From Tricholomella constricta (Eukaryota > Basidiomycota > Agaricomycetes > Agaricales > Lyophyllaceae), in contig JAACJP010000002.1 of NCBI GenBank assembly GCA_013368375.1, forward strand, positions 496,001-560,000: DNA of 64,000 bases, written 5' to 3'. The notes beneath the pieces were generated by a model. That model ran no database searches and was not told the DNA's origin. It was given only the letters and a program-made list of their open reading frames with translations. Positions 21,167 to 32,838 of the stretch are shown piece by piece; the first letter of the stretch is position 1, and each line of letters opens with the position of its first letter. Both the position numbers and the translations under genes were made by a program.

Positions 21167-24100
21167 ATGTCTCGTTATCAGGTTCACGACAGGGCCGTTA
21201 AGGTCACGACCAATTCCTTTGAAATAACCAAGTCTGTCGATTCATTTCTTTGGACTGCGGGGGCAGCGCGCTCACGGGTTTATAGATTACCCGTCAAAGA
21301 ATACACACAATACGATAGTAAGTCGCCACGGCTTTGGCTGGAGTTTGAAGTTATGTTATTAATTCCCTCTCTTTGACAGTCGGTGAAGCCGAGCTCTACG
21401 AGGTCGTGGCTTAATTGCTTATATCCAGCTTTAAAGTCATCACACCCGAAGTCAAGATTCCGCGCAAGAGGCAGGAGATCATTCACAAGCTGCAAACAGT
21501 CATCGCCCCCAATATTTTCTCGCCACGCGCAGTCTACGACGGAAAGGCCATCATGTATGCTTCAAAACCCCTTCAACTGCCCGGTGGAGGTGCAGGAAGT
21601 GTACGTATCCATTCAAAATCACCAACGCTCATCGAATTGACCATTTACAGTTTACTGTCTGCCTGACTGCCACCTTGCCAACGTCGGCCACTCCGCAAGC
21701 ACGAGGCTCCTTCGAGGTCAAGATAACTAATACTATTGGTGAAGTCATCAAAACATCGTACGCCACCATTTCAATTCCATATAAACATACCGTCAGACGG
21801 CAATCTAGAGACATGAACCGTCTCATCAAAGGACGCCAAGCGGATAATCAGACCACCGTGGCTACTAATCTTTTGCAGTTGCTGATTCGCCAGGATTCCA
21901 ATCAGTGAGTTCATCAGTTGAGCTTGCAGGTTTATCGAATGTCACTGCAATAGAAAATACGCCAATAACGGCAGAGCTTATTTTACACCACATGGCTCGA
22001 GGGCTATCGGTTCTGGATTGGAGCTCTGGCGCGGCTTTTTCCAGTAAGTTTCCAAGATTCCTCGGATATCGCCAAGGTTTTGATTATTACAATGCAGGTC
22101 CGTTCGTCCGACCATAGGGAGGATGCTCGTCAATATCGATACATCTGTTTCTGCTGTGTGAGCGTCTTAACGTCGCTTCTTAACCTCGAGTCTTATACCT
22201 AAACGAGCTTCTTAGATACGCAGCTGGGGAACTTGTGAATGTCTGCTTAGATTTTCTTGGTAGGAAGGATGTGCGAGATCTCTCGATGGACGGAAAGCAC
22301 CCGAGTTTCCGAGCCTTGGAGAAGCACCTTGAGAACGTGCTGATTAACACCAGGACGACAGGCAAACGCACAAAATCGATCAAAGGCCTTGTGCCTTACG
22401 CGGGAAGGTTTGAGTTCTCGAGGGACGAAAAAGATACGACGGTCCAGGTATCATTATTACATCTTATATATCTTATCAATTTGACCGCGATGGTTGGCAG
22501 GAATACTACAAAGATGCCTACAACATGACACTAAAGTTCCCCAACATCATCGGCGTGCGGCTTAGTGGGAAAAAGGCAACCTTCCCCGTCGTTGTGCCTG
22601 CAGAGCTGTGCACCATCCTTCCAGGCCAATTGTATACGAAGCGGCTTCCTGATCACCTCACTAAGGTCATGGTTGACTTCGCAACCATTAAGCCAAATGA
22701 TCGGCTGAGACAGATTGAATCTGGCGAGACAGGATTGGAATCACCGGTCCGTATTTTCTGGTCGCTTCGCGTTCTTGATCTAGTGCTCATTCAGGCTAGG
22801 TGAATGGATATGCGAAGTCGGAGTTTTTGGTGGAGGCGGGGATGGTCATCGAGACCAGGCCGATTACTATCAAGGGGAAGCTTCTCGATACACCGAACCT
22901 ATGGTACGGAGAGAAACGTCAAGTGGTACGTCCACCTGTTTCTCTGTTTTGAAACACCTGACGGTCTTGTAGAAACCCCGCGACGGAGCCTGGAACCTGA
23001 AGGGGCAGAAATTGCAAAACCCTCGGCCCATGTCATGCTGGGCGGTGATCAATTTTTGTCCAGCAACTCTGAGGATCAACCAATGCGAAAACTACATGAA
23101 GAGCCTGGCCGAATCGTGTCGGATCTTAGGTAAAGCGTTCCTTGCACCTCCCTGTGTTTGCGATATCTCATTTATCACGTTCAGGAATGAGTCCGTTAAC
23201 AGCTACCTCAGCCCGAGCCTCGCTCATATTTTCATCAGATACAGGTCGTCCAATTGCAATAATTTCAGGCATAGGTAACGCCGTTGAAAAGGTAAGAATG
23301 CCTATCCTCTGTTCCAAATCTTTTGTCTCACCGTCCGTTTCACCAGGCCCTCAACGAGGTGTTACAGAAAGCTCTGCAGGAGAACTTTAAAAGAGAGGAA
23401 CTGATGGTGATAGCCGTTCTGCCCGCGAAAGCACCCGCTATTCGAGTACGCATCAAGCACTGGGGCGACATCACCCAAGGTTCATCTTTGATTTTAAAAT
23501 CTGCCCTGTCTAGATCTAAAATTTGCACTATTTGGATTGCAGGTGTCCTGACGCAGTGTCTGTGCGAAGACAAGGTCAAAAGAGCCAACGAACAGTACTG
23601 GGGCAACGTTGGGCTCAAGTGAATTCTCTGACTGTCGAGATAAGTAGACTGGGTGCTAACAGTCACGTCAAGGTTGAATGCTCGATTTGGTGGTTATAAT
23701 TCTTTAACGCAGTCTAAGGTTCTGGACGAGCTTCGTAAAGAGCCTTTCATGATCATGGGTGAGTAATTCATAACCGCTGAAACGGTATAGCCGCTTATCA
23801 TTATCATGATCAAGGCGCCGATGTTGGCCATCCAGGTCCTGGCATCATGAAACCATCCGTGACGAGCCTCGTCTGGTCGTACGACGAATATGCCACTCGA
23901 TATGCCACCTGTACGGGAGTCCAATACCCGAGAGTGGAAGTGATTGACAAGCTGCAAGACATGGTTAAGCGGGCGATTATTGCTTTTGGCATGCGAAACC
24001 GCGCATCTCCTAGGCGAATCGTGTTTTACAGGGACGGTGTATCTGAAGGAGAATTTGATAATACATTGAAGATGGAACTTGGTGCAATGAAGGGTATGTG

Positions 24101-25018
24101 TAATTCCGTTGTACCTGGTTGCTGCTCAATGTTCGGCCTTAGCTGCGTTCGACGATGTCTGGAGGGAAAAAAACCTTACTGGACCGAAACCAACAGTCAC
24201 TTTTATCGTTGTCGGCAAGCGGTGAGGTCATCACCTCTTTTTGTTGGGTAGGTCAACTGATAGGTTGTATACAGGCACCATGTCATCTTCTTTCCGCAAG
24301 ATGATAGGTAAATAGAATGATACTCCCCACTTTTCACTTGCCGTTCCTGATATGTTATTTCCGCAGCACTCGAGACAGAACAGGCAACTGTCGCGCGGGA
24401 TTCGTTGCTGATGAAGGTGTCTCTCACCCAGTAACACTTGATTTCTATCTCCAAAGTCACGCTGCTGTGAAAGGAAGTGCGTGGTTTTATGTAGGGGGGA
24501 ATTGTTCGAGTGTTGACCATGCTACCTCTTTCGCAGCGTCAAGGTCAAGCCACTACAGCGTCCTCGCCGACGAGAATTTCCAAAATAATGTAGTAAAGTG
24601 AGGTTTCTTGTGCTGTTTCCGTGTGGCACCTCTGATCGTAGCCACGTCGCCAAGGCTCCAAGAACTCTCGTTTGCCCTATGCCATGTTTACGCTAAAGCC
24701 ACACGTTCTGTTTCCATACCGGCACCTATCTACTGTAAGTTAGATGACTATGCCTCTTACCATCATATCTGACGAGCCCTTGACAGACGCGGACGTATGT
24801 TTTCGCTTCCGTCTTGTCTGTAATTTCCGGCTGACCAGACAACATTTTGACAGCTGGTTTGCTCGCGTGGTGATATTCATTTTGACCCCGACTCAAATCT
24901 CAGATTCGCCGACGATGTCACCACCAGCAGTGACTCCTCTACCTTCAACATGGCGCGCTGGGAGAAGGGATTTCTGCCTATCAACGAGAAGTTCGACAAA
25001 ACGATGTATTTCCTGTGA
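21167..25018 (+). CDS. Argonaute protein A
   Basis: RNA-silencing effector with N, L1, PAZ, MID and PIWI domains. The ATG at 21167 gives MSRYQVHDRAVKVTTNSFEI, the usual N-domain opening; VKIPRKRQEIIHKLQTVIAP follows. MID has VRIKHWGDITQGVLTQCL. PIWI carries IMGADVGHPGPG (first catalytic Asp), FYRDGVSEGEF (second Asp), FIVVGKRHHVIFFPQD, FYLQSHAAVKG, and near the end YYADVVCSRGDIHFDP, where Asp takes the position of the final tetrad residue, as in QDE-2-like fungal Argonautes. The C-terminus is KFDKTMYFL, stop 25016. Many introns. All visible catalytic positions are kept, so slicer activity is plausible. A second Argonaute (B) lies 21 kb away on the other strand. Confidence 0.93.
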
Positions 25019-25412
25019 TGTGCGATCCTTCTTCTACGCTTCTTGCGGCTGTGTCCGATTGCCCTGGGTTGGCCGTCGTGTGCCTGTACGAATGTAACAT
25101 GTAACGAAACGTCCCATCCATCTACAGATGTCTCGGCGCCATCAAATTAGTTTACCCTTCCCCTCGCATCATCGTCGATTCTATATACAGTTTGCTAAAT
25201 GCAGGTGCCTCATGTGCTCGGCCCTGGAGTGCAGCTGAGCGGAGTGTCGCTGTTGGCAGGGTAAGTGAGATAGTGGCTCGGAGTGTGTGGTGGCTTAGAC
25301 AGCTGCGTGACCCAAATGGAAGGGGCCTCTGGGAAGGATGTCAGATGAAGCAAGTGATGTGAGAGCGGATGGACATACTTACGATGGCCGCTAATTATAC
25401 ACGGCTGATGTA
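25019..25412. other. Convergent spacer
   Basis: About 390 bp between Argonaute A (+) and the hypothetical gene (-). Nothing recognised. Confidence 0.4.
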
Positions 25413-25913
25413 TTATGTATGGGTGTGGACTCTTGAGCGTTTGCCGTGGGTCGTGTGATGCCGCAGTGAGGAAGTGTCGGAGATGCGGCGATGGGGGTGC
25501 GGTGCGGATGGGGGTAGGGAACGTTTTTTGGAAGCCAGTTTCGCGCTTGATACCTCGTCGGATTCACGTTTGCGCTTCGAGGAGCGGCGAGTGTACGGTG
25601 GGCGGGAGAGATCCTGGTCGATGTCTGGTAACAGCTCGAATTGCAGGAAAGTTGGCGGGTGATATGGCAGTGGGATTGGGGCGACGAGGGGGGCATTGCA
25701 GACGACATGAACTGGCTGGGGAGGCGACATGTCAGTGGAGCTGGTGTCGGACGGGGAAGGGGGGACTGAAGCTAGGGGTAAGCTGGGCACAAGAAGAGAT
25801 GTGAGGGAAGACACACAGTCGAATTCTGGGAGAGACATGACGAAGAGATCGTCGACAGGAGGGAGAGCACAGGGGACATAGTAACAAGAGGCAGTGCAGT
25901 GGTAGGAGGACAT
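25413..25913 (-). CDS. Hypothetical small protein with basic patch
   Basis: Single open frame of 166 residues, ATG at 25913, TATA-like DNA (tttatatt) about 40 bp upstream. The N-terminal half is Ser/Pro/Leu-rich. The centre has LPDIDQDLSRPPYTRRSSKR followed by a Lys/Arg-rich run, and the C-terminus is His/Arg/Ser-rich (KRSRVHTHT). The basic stretch could be a nuclear localisation signal. No domain recognised. Intronless, in contrast to its neighbours. Similar short Ser/Pro plus NLS proteins are common orphan annotations in Agaricomycetes; I cannot name a function. Confidence 0.5.
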   Translation of the reverse strand: MSSYHCTASCYYVPCALPPVDDLFVMSLPEFDCVSSLTSLLVPSLPLASVPPSPSDTSSTDMSPPQPVHVVCNAPLVAPIPLPYHPPTFLQFELLPDIDQDLSRPPYTRRSSKRKRESDEVSSAKLASKKRSLPPSAPHPHRRISDTSSLRHHTTHGKRSRVHTHT

Positions 25914-26258
25914 GGTTAAAGGAAAGAGAGAAAGAGCGCCATCTCTAGTTTATATTGGCAGGTGAGACCGGTATGAAACCGCCTTAGCTACGTAAGGCTG
26001 GATGCGACAAATGACCACGAAACTCCACGTTCTCCGATATCTTTAGGTCCCTGGATGGCCGCAGTGATGATATGATGCCAGAGATAGAGATTTCAGTAGA
26101 GGAGCTGATCATATCTGCCATAGGAGCCGTGCAACAAGGCGCCACAATTATTTTTTTCGATCAGTCCTTCCTATTCTGGTCCCGCTGTCTACTCGTTTGC
26201 CAACTGGCAAGTCCTCCTTTTCCCTCCTCTTCTCTGAGCCTCAGCTGAATCACCCCAG
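25914..26258. other. Divergent intergenic region
   Basis: About 345 bp between the hypothetical gene (-) and mL49 (+). No coding feature seen. Confidence 0.4.
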
Positions 26259-26706
26259 ATGCTGACGACCTGCCAGAGCCACCTGGCTCCCACTTTTCGC
26301 CATGCCCGACGGTGCTTCGCACACCGTGCTGTGGTGTCAGCAACTGCGCCCAACGCGGCCCCTATGCCCGTCTCAGTAAAATTCCCTTATTTCATCCCCC
26401 GAAACACCCGGGGTAATCTTCCCGTCTACACCGACGTGCGCAACGGCGGCAGCCGATACCTTGTATTGGTCCGGAACGTCGACGGCAATGTTGACGTGAG
26501 TCCATATCACAGCCCCTTTCCGGCACAATCTCACGGCACTTGTTCAACAGCGACTCGCAAAGGAGCTACGCACGAAGCTTTTCCCAAAAGACTCCCCAGA
26601 GGCGTCCCGCCTGAACATCGAAATTGTTCGCTCAAAGAATCTCGTCATAACAGGCGGGCGGTGGAAAAACGACGTCGTGGAGTTCTTGAAAGAGAAGGGG
26701 TTTTGA
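26259..26706 (+). CDS. IMG2: Mitochondrial large ribosomal subunit protein mL49 (Img2)
   Basis: Two exons joined at a gtgagt...cag intron (about 26494-26549). The first encodes a mitochondrial-type presequence (MLTTCQSHLAPTFRHARRCF, rich in Arg/Ala/Ser, no acids) and the family core KFPYFIPRNTRGNLPVYTDV and GGSRYLVLVRNVDGNV. The second has RLAKELRTKLFP, NIEIVRSKNLVITGGRW and VVEFLKEKGF, the hallmark C-terminus of the mL49/IMG2 family. About 131 residues. Acts in the mitochondrial 54S/39S subunit. ATG chosen as the first Met of the presequence; an internal Met (APMPVSVK) is less likely. Confidence 0.92.
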
Positions 26707-26980
26707 CACTGTTTTCGACATGCTTGCTGCTGTCCTTACTTCACGTTCAACCTGCTTAGTCTATGCCTTCGGGAGGAACTCGCTGGCGAGGGGGTCATGT
26801 ACACACAAGATCCGTTGCGTTCCACGTGGTAATATTAATTCTAGGTTAAGGTTAGGAGCACGGAACACCGTTTAGGTGCGATCCGAATGCGATCGATGAG
26901 GCCTTGACGAGTCATAAGCATCGGTCTTAAGCTTGGCTTTCCAACTTTTTTTTTTCCGCAAGTCCCTCTCTAATCTGACA

Positions 26981-28589
26981 ATGGCCACCCCAGTTACTAC
27001 TCCGTCGATCCAGGAAGTTCCTCAGGGAGCTGGTACCGCCATTACTCCCTCCATTGCTCCTGCGCGTTCCGCGCAGAGAGAAGGTGGAAACAGCTTGGGC
27101 ACCTTTGGCGTGAGTAAATGTTATCCGGCTAGTTCTGGCTTTCTTATCTGGCTTTGCGCATTAAAGGTCAAGTCGGGCCTTGCCCAGATGCTCAAGGTGG
27201 ATAGTAAAGACATACCGGCGACTGTTCCGCACTGATTATTTTCGTAGGGCGGAGTTATCATGGATGTTGTCAATGCTGAGCAGGTGAGTCAACTTTCTTC
27301 ACAATATACTTGACTTCATTCGAAGCGTTCCAACTCTGCCAGGCTCGCATCGCCGAAGAGGCCGGTGCCTGTGCAGTTATGGCACTTGAGCGAGTTCCCG
27401 CCGACATCCGGGCTGAAGGTGCGGCCTCTCCGCCCGATCTCCTGGTTCTCCACTGACAGCCCATGTTACAGGCGGTGTTGCGCGCATGGTTCGTCGGGCT
27501 CCTCGCAGTTTTGAATGGATATCGCTGTATTCTGATTGTTGTATCACAGAGCGATCCCCAAATGATCAAGGAGATCGTCGACGCTGTGACAATTCCGGTG
27601 ATGGCCAAGGTGCGAATCGGGCATTTTGTGGAAGCACAGGTAAAATGAATTGTGATCTCCCCCTGTCTATATCAACTTCACATGATGATGTTTAAATTAG
27701 ATCCTGCAAGCCATTGGGGTTGACTACATTGACGAGTCGGAGGTATTGACACCCGCGGACGACGAGCATCATATCAACAAGCATGCCTTCAAGGTACCCT
27801 TTGTCTGCGGGGCGCGTGATCTTGGCGAGGCTCTCCGTCGTATCTCTGAGGGTGCGGCGTTCATCCGCTCCAAGGGTGAGGCTGGTACTGGCAATGTTGT
27901 CGAGGCCGTCCGCCACTCGCGTGCTGTCATGAGCCAGATCCGCAGGGCAAGCGTCATGAACGAGGAGGAACTCTACCTCTTTGCAAAGGAGATTCAGGCT
28001 CCCTTCCACCTGCTCAAGGAAACTGCCAGGCTGAAGCGCCTACCTGTGGTAAACTTTGCTGCTGGAGGAATTGCTACCCCTGGTAGGCATCAAGCATCAT
28101 CGACGCACGTACATGACCATCTGATCCCATTGATACAGCCGACGCAGCGTTAATGATGCAGCTTGGTTGTGACGGAGGTACACCCGACTTGTCTCTGTTG
28201 CAGACTCCTTGACTAACGCAATTCGTTTATTCCAGTCTTTGTTGGATCTGGCATCTTCCATGTCAGGCGCGATGACCAACTTATTGTATTTCCAGTCCTG
28301 ACGAAATTTACAGTCCGGTGATCCTGCGAAGCGTGCTCGTGCGATTGTTCAAGCGGTACAGTCCCAGCTCGATTCGTTGACGCACCATGTCTAAATTAGC
28401 GCTGAAACAGGTCACCCACCACAACAACGCAAAAATTCTAGCAGAGGTGTCAGAGAACCTCGGAGCAGCGATGGTAGGGCTGACAATGTAAGCTGCCGCA
28501 AAAGGTTGTGCTTTCATTGTAATAACTCAAACTGCATCGTCAGTGACCCCAACATCAAAGGCGGACTTTTGGCCAAGCGTGGAAACTAA
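26981..28589 (+). CDS. PDX1: Pyridoxal 5'-phosphate synthase subunit PDX1/SNZ
   Basis: Catalytic (PdxS) subunit of the DXP-independent vitamin B6 pathway, making PLP from ribose 5-phosphate, glyceraldehyde 3-phosphate and ammonia supplied by the PDX2/SNO glutaminase. The chain [55 protein letters not shown] (Schiff-base Lys), [35 protein letters not shown] and [15 protein letters not shown] (second catalytic Lys) is almost invariant in the family. It ends [14 protein letters not shown]. The N-terminus has a Thr/Ser/Pro-rich extension typical of fungi. About six introns. Cytosolic. No PDX2 gene in the window. Confidence 0.97.
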
Positions 28590-28691
28590 AACTGTACGAT
28601 TAGCAATAAAAAAATCAATGAACGGGCGTGGATATGACGTCATTGTTAAAATTACATAAATAGTGGCCGAGCGTACATTGCAATCTCTATC

Positions 28692-29140
28692 ATGTCTGTA
28701 TTCAAGGGAAAATCAAGCAACAGCCCCAAGGACGCGCATGACGTTCTCAAGGCTTTCATTGCAGTATGTTCCCGTCTTTTACACTCCCCAAGCTCATCGG
28801 CTTCTACAGCACAACCCACAAGCCCGCTACACCTTTGAGAGCGAGCGCAATAGCCCAGAATCAGAAATTTGTCGCCAAGGCGCTCCCCCGGGATCGGACT
28901 GCATAACAGTGCGTCTCATCCACCATCTACTTCGCGTTCACTACACCTAAATTCCATCCTCAAGTTGCAAATGAACTCCAAGAGACTTTTCGAGGCAATG
29001 CAGGTTCGTCTTCCTGCTCCTAATTGTCTCGCTTTTGTTTACATGAATGCGCCATACAGGACCTTGGATTCTTTTGCGCACTCCCCGTAAATCCGGAGCG
29101 GACACACATGGAATGCAGACCATTAACGTTGCCCAAATAA
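28692..29140 (+). CDS. Hypothetical 96-residue protein, four exons
   Basis: Assembled by hand: exons 28692-28763, 28810-28908, 28965-29003 and 29060-29140, each a whole number of codons, separated by GT-AG introns of 46, 56 and 56 nt. The product begins MSVFKGKSSNSPKDAHDVLK, continues AFIAHNPQARYTFESERNSP and ends DLGFFCALPVNPERTHMEC plus RPLTLPK. No family recognised. The amphipathic start (DVLKAFI) and the conserved look of the last exon suggest a real small soluble protein. The gene sits 102 bp after PDX1 in the same direction and its stop is only 74 bp from the convergent RS-rich gene's stop. Confidence 0.6.
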
Positions 29141-29214
29141 ACTTTCAACGGCGTATTCCAGCTTTTTATGATCAACTAGAAATTTTAGTTCTACATTCAC
29201 AGTGGAGCTTAACG

Positions 29215-30924
29215 CTACACGATGCTTGCGTCCGTCGGGACGTAATCGATACCGAGAACTCCGTTTCGCGCTTTCTCGTACTGAATGTCCGCGACCCGAC
29301 GACGAAGCTCGGCAGCACGGAGATCAATCGTCGCAGTGTCTAGTTCGTGGAGCGCCCGCCGTGCCCCCTTCTCAAGCTGTGCATATTCAGAGGCGAGATG
29401 AGCCCGATGTGCTTGAAGCCGCGCCAACTGCACGACGAGTCCGTGAGCCTTATGCCGACAACTTTCGCAAGGAAAGGCTCACCTCAGCATCGAGCTCGGG
29501 CGTCAGGCTTGGAGGCAATTTTTTCATAGGTATCTGAGGCATTGGAAACTTCACTTCCGCTTCTGGAGCAGGCGTAGGCTGGTCTTCCATGACAACAGAT
29601 GGAACGGTTTCTTGAGGGATTGGAGGCGCAGGAAGCGGAGCCGAAGCTGGATATGGTCTCCGTTGGCCACGGGGTCCAGGTGGGTATGAGGATGCGGGAC
29701 CGGTGGGAGTCACATTGCCCCTAGGATGGATGTTACCTGGGTGGTTTCGAGGCCCCCGTGGGGGTGACCGAGTCGGTTTATCAGGATGTGGAGGTGGTGG
29801 AGGAGGACCACGGTACCGGGGCTGCCTGGGCGGTGAAGGTGACCTTTCGCGTGGCTTTCTATCTTCAGTGACCTGCTTTACTTCTGCCTGTGCTTCCTTC
29901 TTCGCTTCTGGATGTCTATGAGCCATAGGCTCACGAGGTGGTGAAGGTGCGGCGGCTTCGGGTGTAGGTTCTGACTTTATTGTCGGTTTTGGTTTCGGCG
30001 GTGGGGTTGGCGATGGTGGTCGGCTTGGACCCGATTGGGCAGAAGCTGGAGTTGTCAGACCCTCATGAGGCTCCGTAGGATGTATCGGAGCCAGCTCCTC
30101 AGCCTTTACGACTTCCATATTCTGCGGCGTTATCTCATTTTTTCCTTGAGGAGATCTTGACCGAGGCTGTCGCGGTGGACTACGACTCTTTTCACGAGAA
30201 CGTCTGGCGAAACCAGATGGAGAGTGATAGCCCTGGTCACGGCGAGGGCCAGCATCTATGGAGTGGTTGCCAAGCCTCATTCTTTTGTGAGGAGGAGGGG
30301 AACGAGATGGGAGTGGGGATCGGCTACGGGGTCGATATGGTCTTCCAGGAGATGGTCGTCTACGTGGAGATCTAGAGCGTCGGTGCGACATATCTGCAAG
30401 AGCTTTGAAAATATATGGAGTCAGAGACGCGAATGCGTTGTAGTAAATAATGACATACCGCGACGAGGTGAAGGACCGCGTCTTGGGGGTGCATATGAGT
30501 CCCTTGGCCTCTCATATTGCCTATCCCTCTCATAATGCGGATCTCTCTCATACCCTCGGCGATTTCTGTCATAGTCAGAACGAGCCTCCCTGAATCGTGG
30601 CGCTGGATCTCTATCACGAGGTCTGTCCCAACTTGCGCGCTCTCTTTCTATAAATTCGCCTCTCCTGCGAGGCTCTGCTTCTCGCCGTCCATCATATGGC
30701 GGTGCAACGTAAGAATCTGCAATGGGGGGTCTCCTCGGTGGACTTCGCGGGAGATACACACGACCCCCGGACGGTGGTGAAGCATATCTACCTCCGTGGA
30801 AAGGTGCACGGTGTGAAGGTCCCGTCGAACGAGATGGGCGCCTGGGTCTGTCATCTGGAGGGAAGCTGGAGTCTAGGTTCTCTCGCGACGGAGAGTCCTG
30901 GGGTTTTGGTGGAAGACTGGCCAT
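29215..30924 (-). CDS. Arg/Ser- and Pro-rich nuclear protein (RS-domain like)
   Basis: ATG at 30924 gives MASLPPKPQDSPSRENLD, then a disordered region full of Arg, Ser, Pro, Tyr and Asp (repeated RSPPRR, YERD, RSRSP units), typical of RS-domain splicing proteins. A second long Pro-rich segment follows (PPRQPRYRGPPPPPPHP). Only the end looks folded: PEL-DAE joined across an intron (about 29424-29476) to LARLQAHRAHLASEYAQLEK, then a helical coiled-coil segment ending GIDYVPTDASIV. Probable role in pre-mRNA processing, inferred from composition alone. Divergent from cyclin L, another splicing-linked gene. Confidence 0.72.
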
Positions 30925-31238
30925 TGTCACTGGTGAAGTTCCAATATCCTAGGGCGGGTTGAAATGGCTTTGACTTTGCCTTTCAACAGAAACAAACAAG
31001 CCATTCCCGCCGCCGGCCATGCCTTCAGCCCGGTGTCTCCAGGCGCTCTGCGCCCAACATGATGCAAAAGTGTAAATCAAAGCATGGCACAGAATATAAT
31101 CATTGTCTACTATACACAGTCAATAGGTATTGGAGGCGGTGAATCACCGCGGGATTCGGCGTCTCACGTGCTTCCGGCATTCCCGATGAAGGATTGAAGT
31201 TCACTGTTCACGTTCAGACCTTCTCCTCAACCAAACCC
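30925..31238. other. Bidirectional promoter region
   Basis: About 314 bp between two divergent start codons (RS-rich gene and cyclin L). No repeat or RNA gene seen. Confidence 0.45.
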
Positions 31239-32254
31239 ATGTCTGGCACCCTCTACCCTCTGGCTTCTCTATCGCAAATGGAAAAAACCCCGTCACGGGA
31301 AGATGGCATACCAGAGGATCTCGAGGAGGATCTCAGGGCATATGGCTGTAAATTAATACACCAAGCAGGGATCTTGTTGAACCAGTGAGTTTCCGAATCT
31401 TACCATCTCCTCCTGCATAACACCAAGGAAAGGAAGCAGGTCGCCGTGGCTGCCGCACAAATTCTGTTTCAAAGGTTCTGGTACGTGACTTCAATGAAGC
31501 AATTTGGTGTTGGGGTCAGTTCTCGTTGCATCTATGGAATGACGGGACTAATGCCTTGTGCACCCAGGACATTGGCATGGGTGCCCTCTATCTGGCATCA
31601 AAGTTGGAAGAGTGTTCGCTTCGCATGCGAGATTTGATCAACGTATACGATCTACTCCTTCAACGGGCGCGACATACGCTGGATATGAATGCAAATAAAG
31701 AGTTCAAATATGCACCAATGTCATACTTCGGCACCATATTTTACGACCTCAAGGACGCGCTTGTTGTTGCCGAAATGCAAATCCTAAAAAGGCTTGGGTT
31801 CAACGTCCATGTTGTACTGCCGTATGGGACTCTCGTCAACTATCTACGGGTCCTAGGCCTGACATCTCGTGAAGATGCATGTTCGCGATCTTGGGGATAT
31901 CTCAATGATGCGTGAATCTTTCTCATTGACTTTAGCTTCTGTATCATTAGTTCCTTACCAAACTCCAGCCTTCAGACCCCGGTGTACGCGCTCTATCAAG
32001 TTCCGACGATTGTCAGCGCTGCGATCTTCCTCACTGTGCGGCATCTAAATATTCCACTCCCATCAACATCTCCGAACTGCTGGTGGGAACTGTTTGACGC
32101 ATCTTGGGAAGACATACGCAGTATATGCGGATATATAATGCGACTTTATCGGCACAGAAGTGTTGAAGATAGCAATAGGGTGGTTGGAATGGTTACCAAA
32201 AAGGAGGTGCGAAGATGGCTAGAGGAACACGGGACAAATGCATCGGAAGAATAG
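31239..32254 (+). CDS. Cyclin L-like cyclin
   Basis: Regulatory partner of transcription/splicing-linked CDKs. ATG at 31239 gives MSGTLYPLASLSQMEKTPSR. The first cyclin box has LRAYGCKLIHQAGILLNQ, KQVAVAAAQILFQRFWYVTS and IGMGALYLASKLEECSLRMR (the AxYLAxKxEE core). The second has PYGTLVNYLRVLGL, YALYQVPTIVSAAIFLTVRH and WWELFDASWEDIRSICGYIM. It ends MVTKKEVRRWLEEHGTNASEE without the RS tail of animal cyclin L. Introns near 31385-31436, 31516-31568 and 31912-31973. Next gene downstream is the helicase of the putative mobile block. Confidence 0.88.
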
Positions 32255-32838
32255 ATCGCATCGAACAAGGTCAGAATTTGAAATCCGTGAAGACCCAGAA
32301 TGCATTACTGACTGCATCTCAAGTAAGTTGGCCTCAAATGGCATATGACATGCCCGCACGCAAAACGCATCCCCTGGGGAAAATTGTGTCGTTATCTCTG
32401 GTGGCACCCAGAGAGATACACATACCGGCTTTACGCTTTGCACGTCGCGGCTGTCACGCCGGAAAGTAGGACATGAATACATAGGCTGTGCAACTAGCAC
32501 CCACCGAGATGTCTACTGCAGCGCTTACTAGTAATAATATGGTTTGCTTGTAAACGTGCACCACGTGACCACGAAAGCTTGGACTTGAACTTTGAACGCT
32601 ACTTATAGTCTCCCAAAGGCAGTTGTAGATACTCCTTGAACCTGCAGGCTTAGGATATCCGTATCTGACGTCTGCTACCCCCTGGGCCCTGTTGTTGGGA
32701 GGGTATTTGCCGAAAGTTGGCCGAGCTCGGCAAGTCACATGATTATCAATTCTCGCTGCTTTTGCAGTCGCGTCTCGCCAAAGCGAGTCCAGTTCCTGTC
32801 GCTCGACACTATAATCTTTATGCCTCGTTTAATCTGAA
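32255..32838. other. Intergenic region, left flank of the helicase/DUF6589 block
   Basis: About 580 bp between cyclin L and the helicase. It has a palindrome gccgagctcggc near 32720, an E-box CACGTG near 32564 and TATA-like DNA (ctataatctttat) about 20-30 bp before the helicase ATG. It has none of the TGATTTAC motifs found on the right side. A single TACTTAT occurs at 32600. A left element boundary could not be placed. Confidence 0.45.

Noticed and set aside
32255..32838. Left terminal inverted repeat matching the right repeat array
   Set aside because: Only a single TACTTAT (32600) and an E-box were shared with the right side, not enough to call an end.
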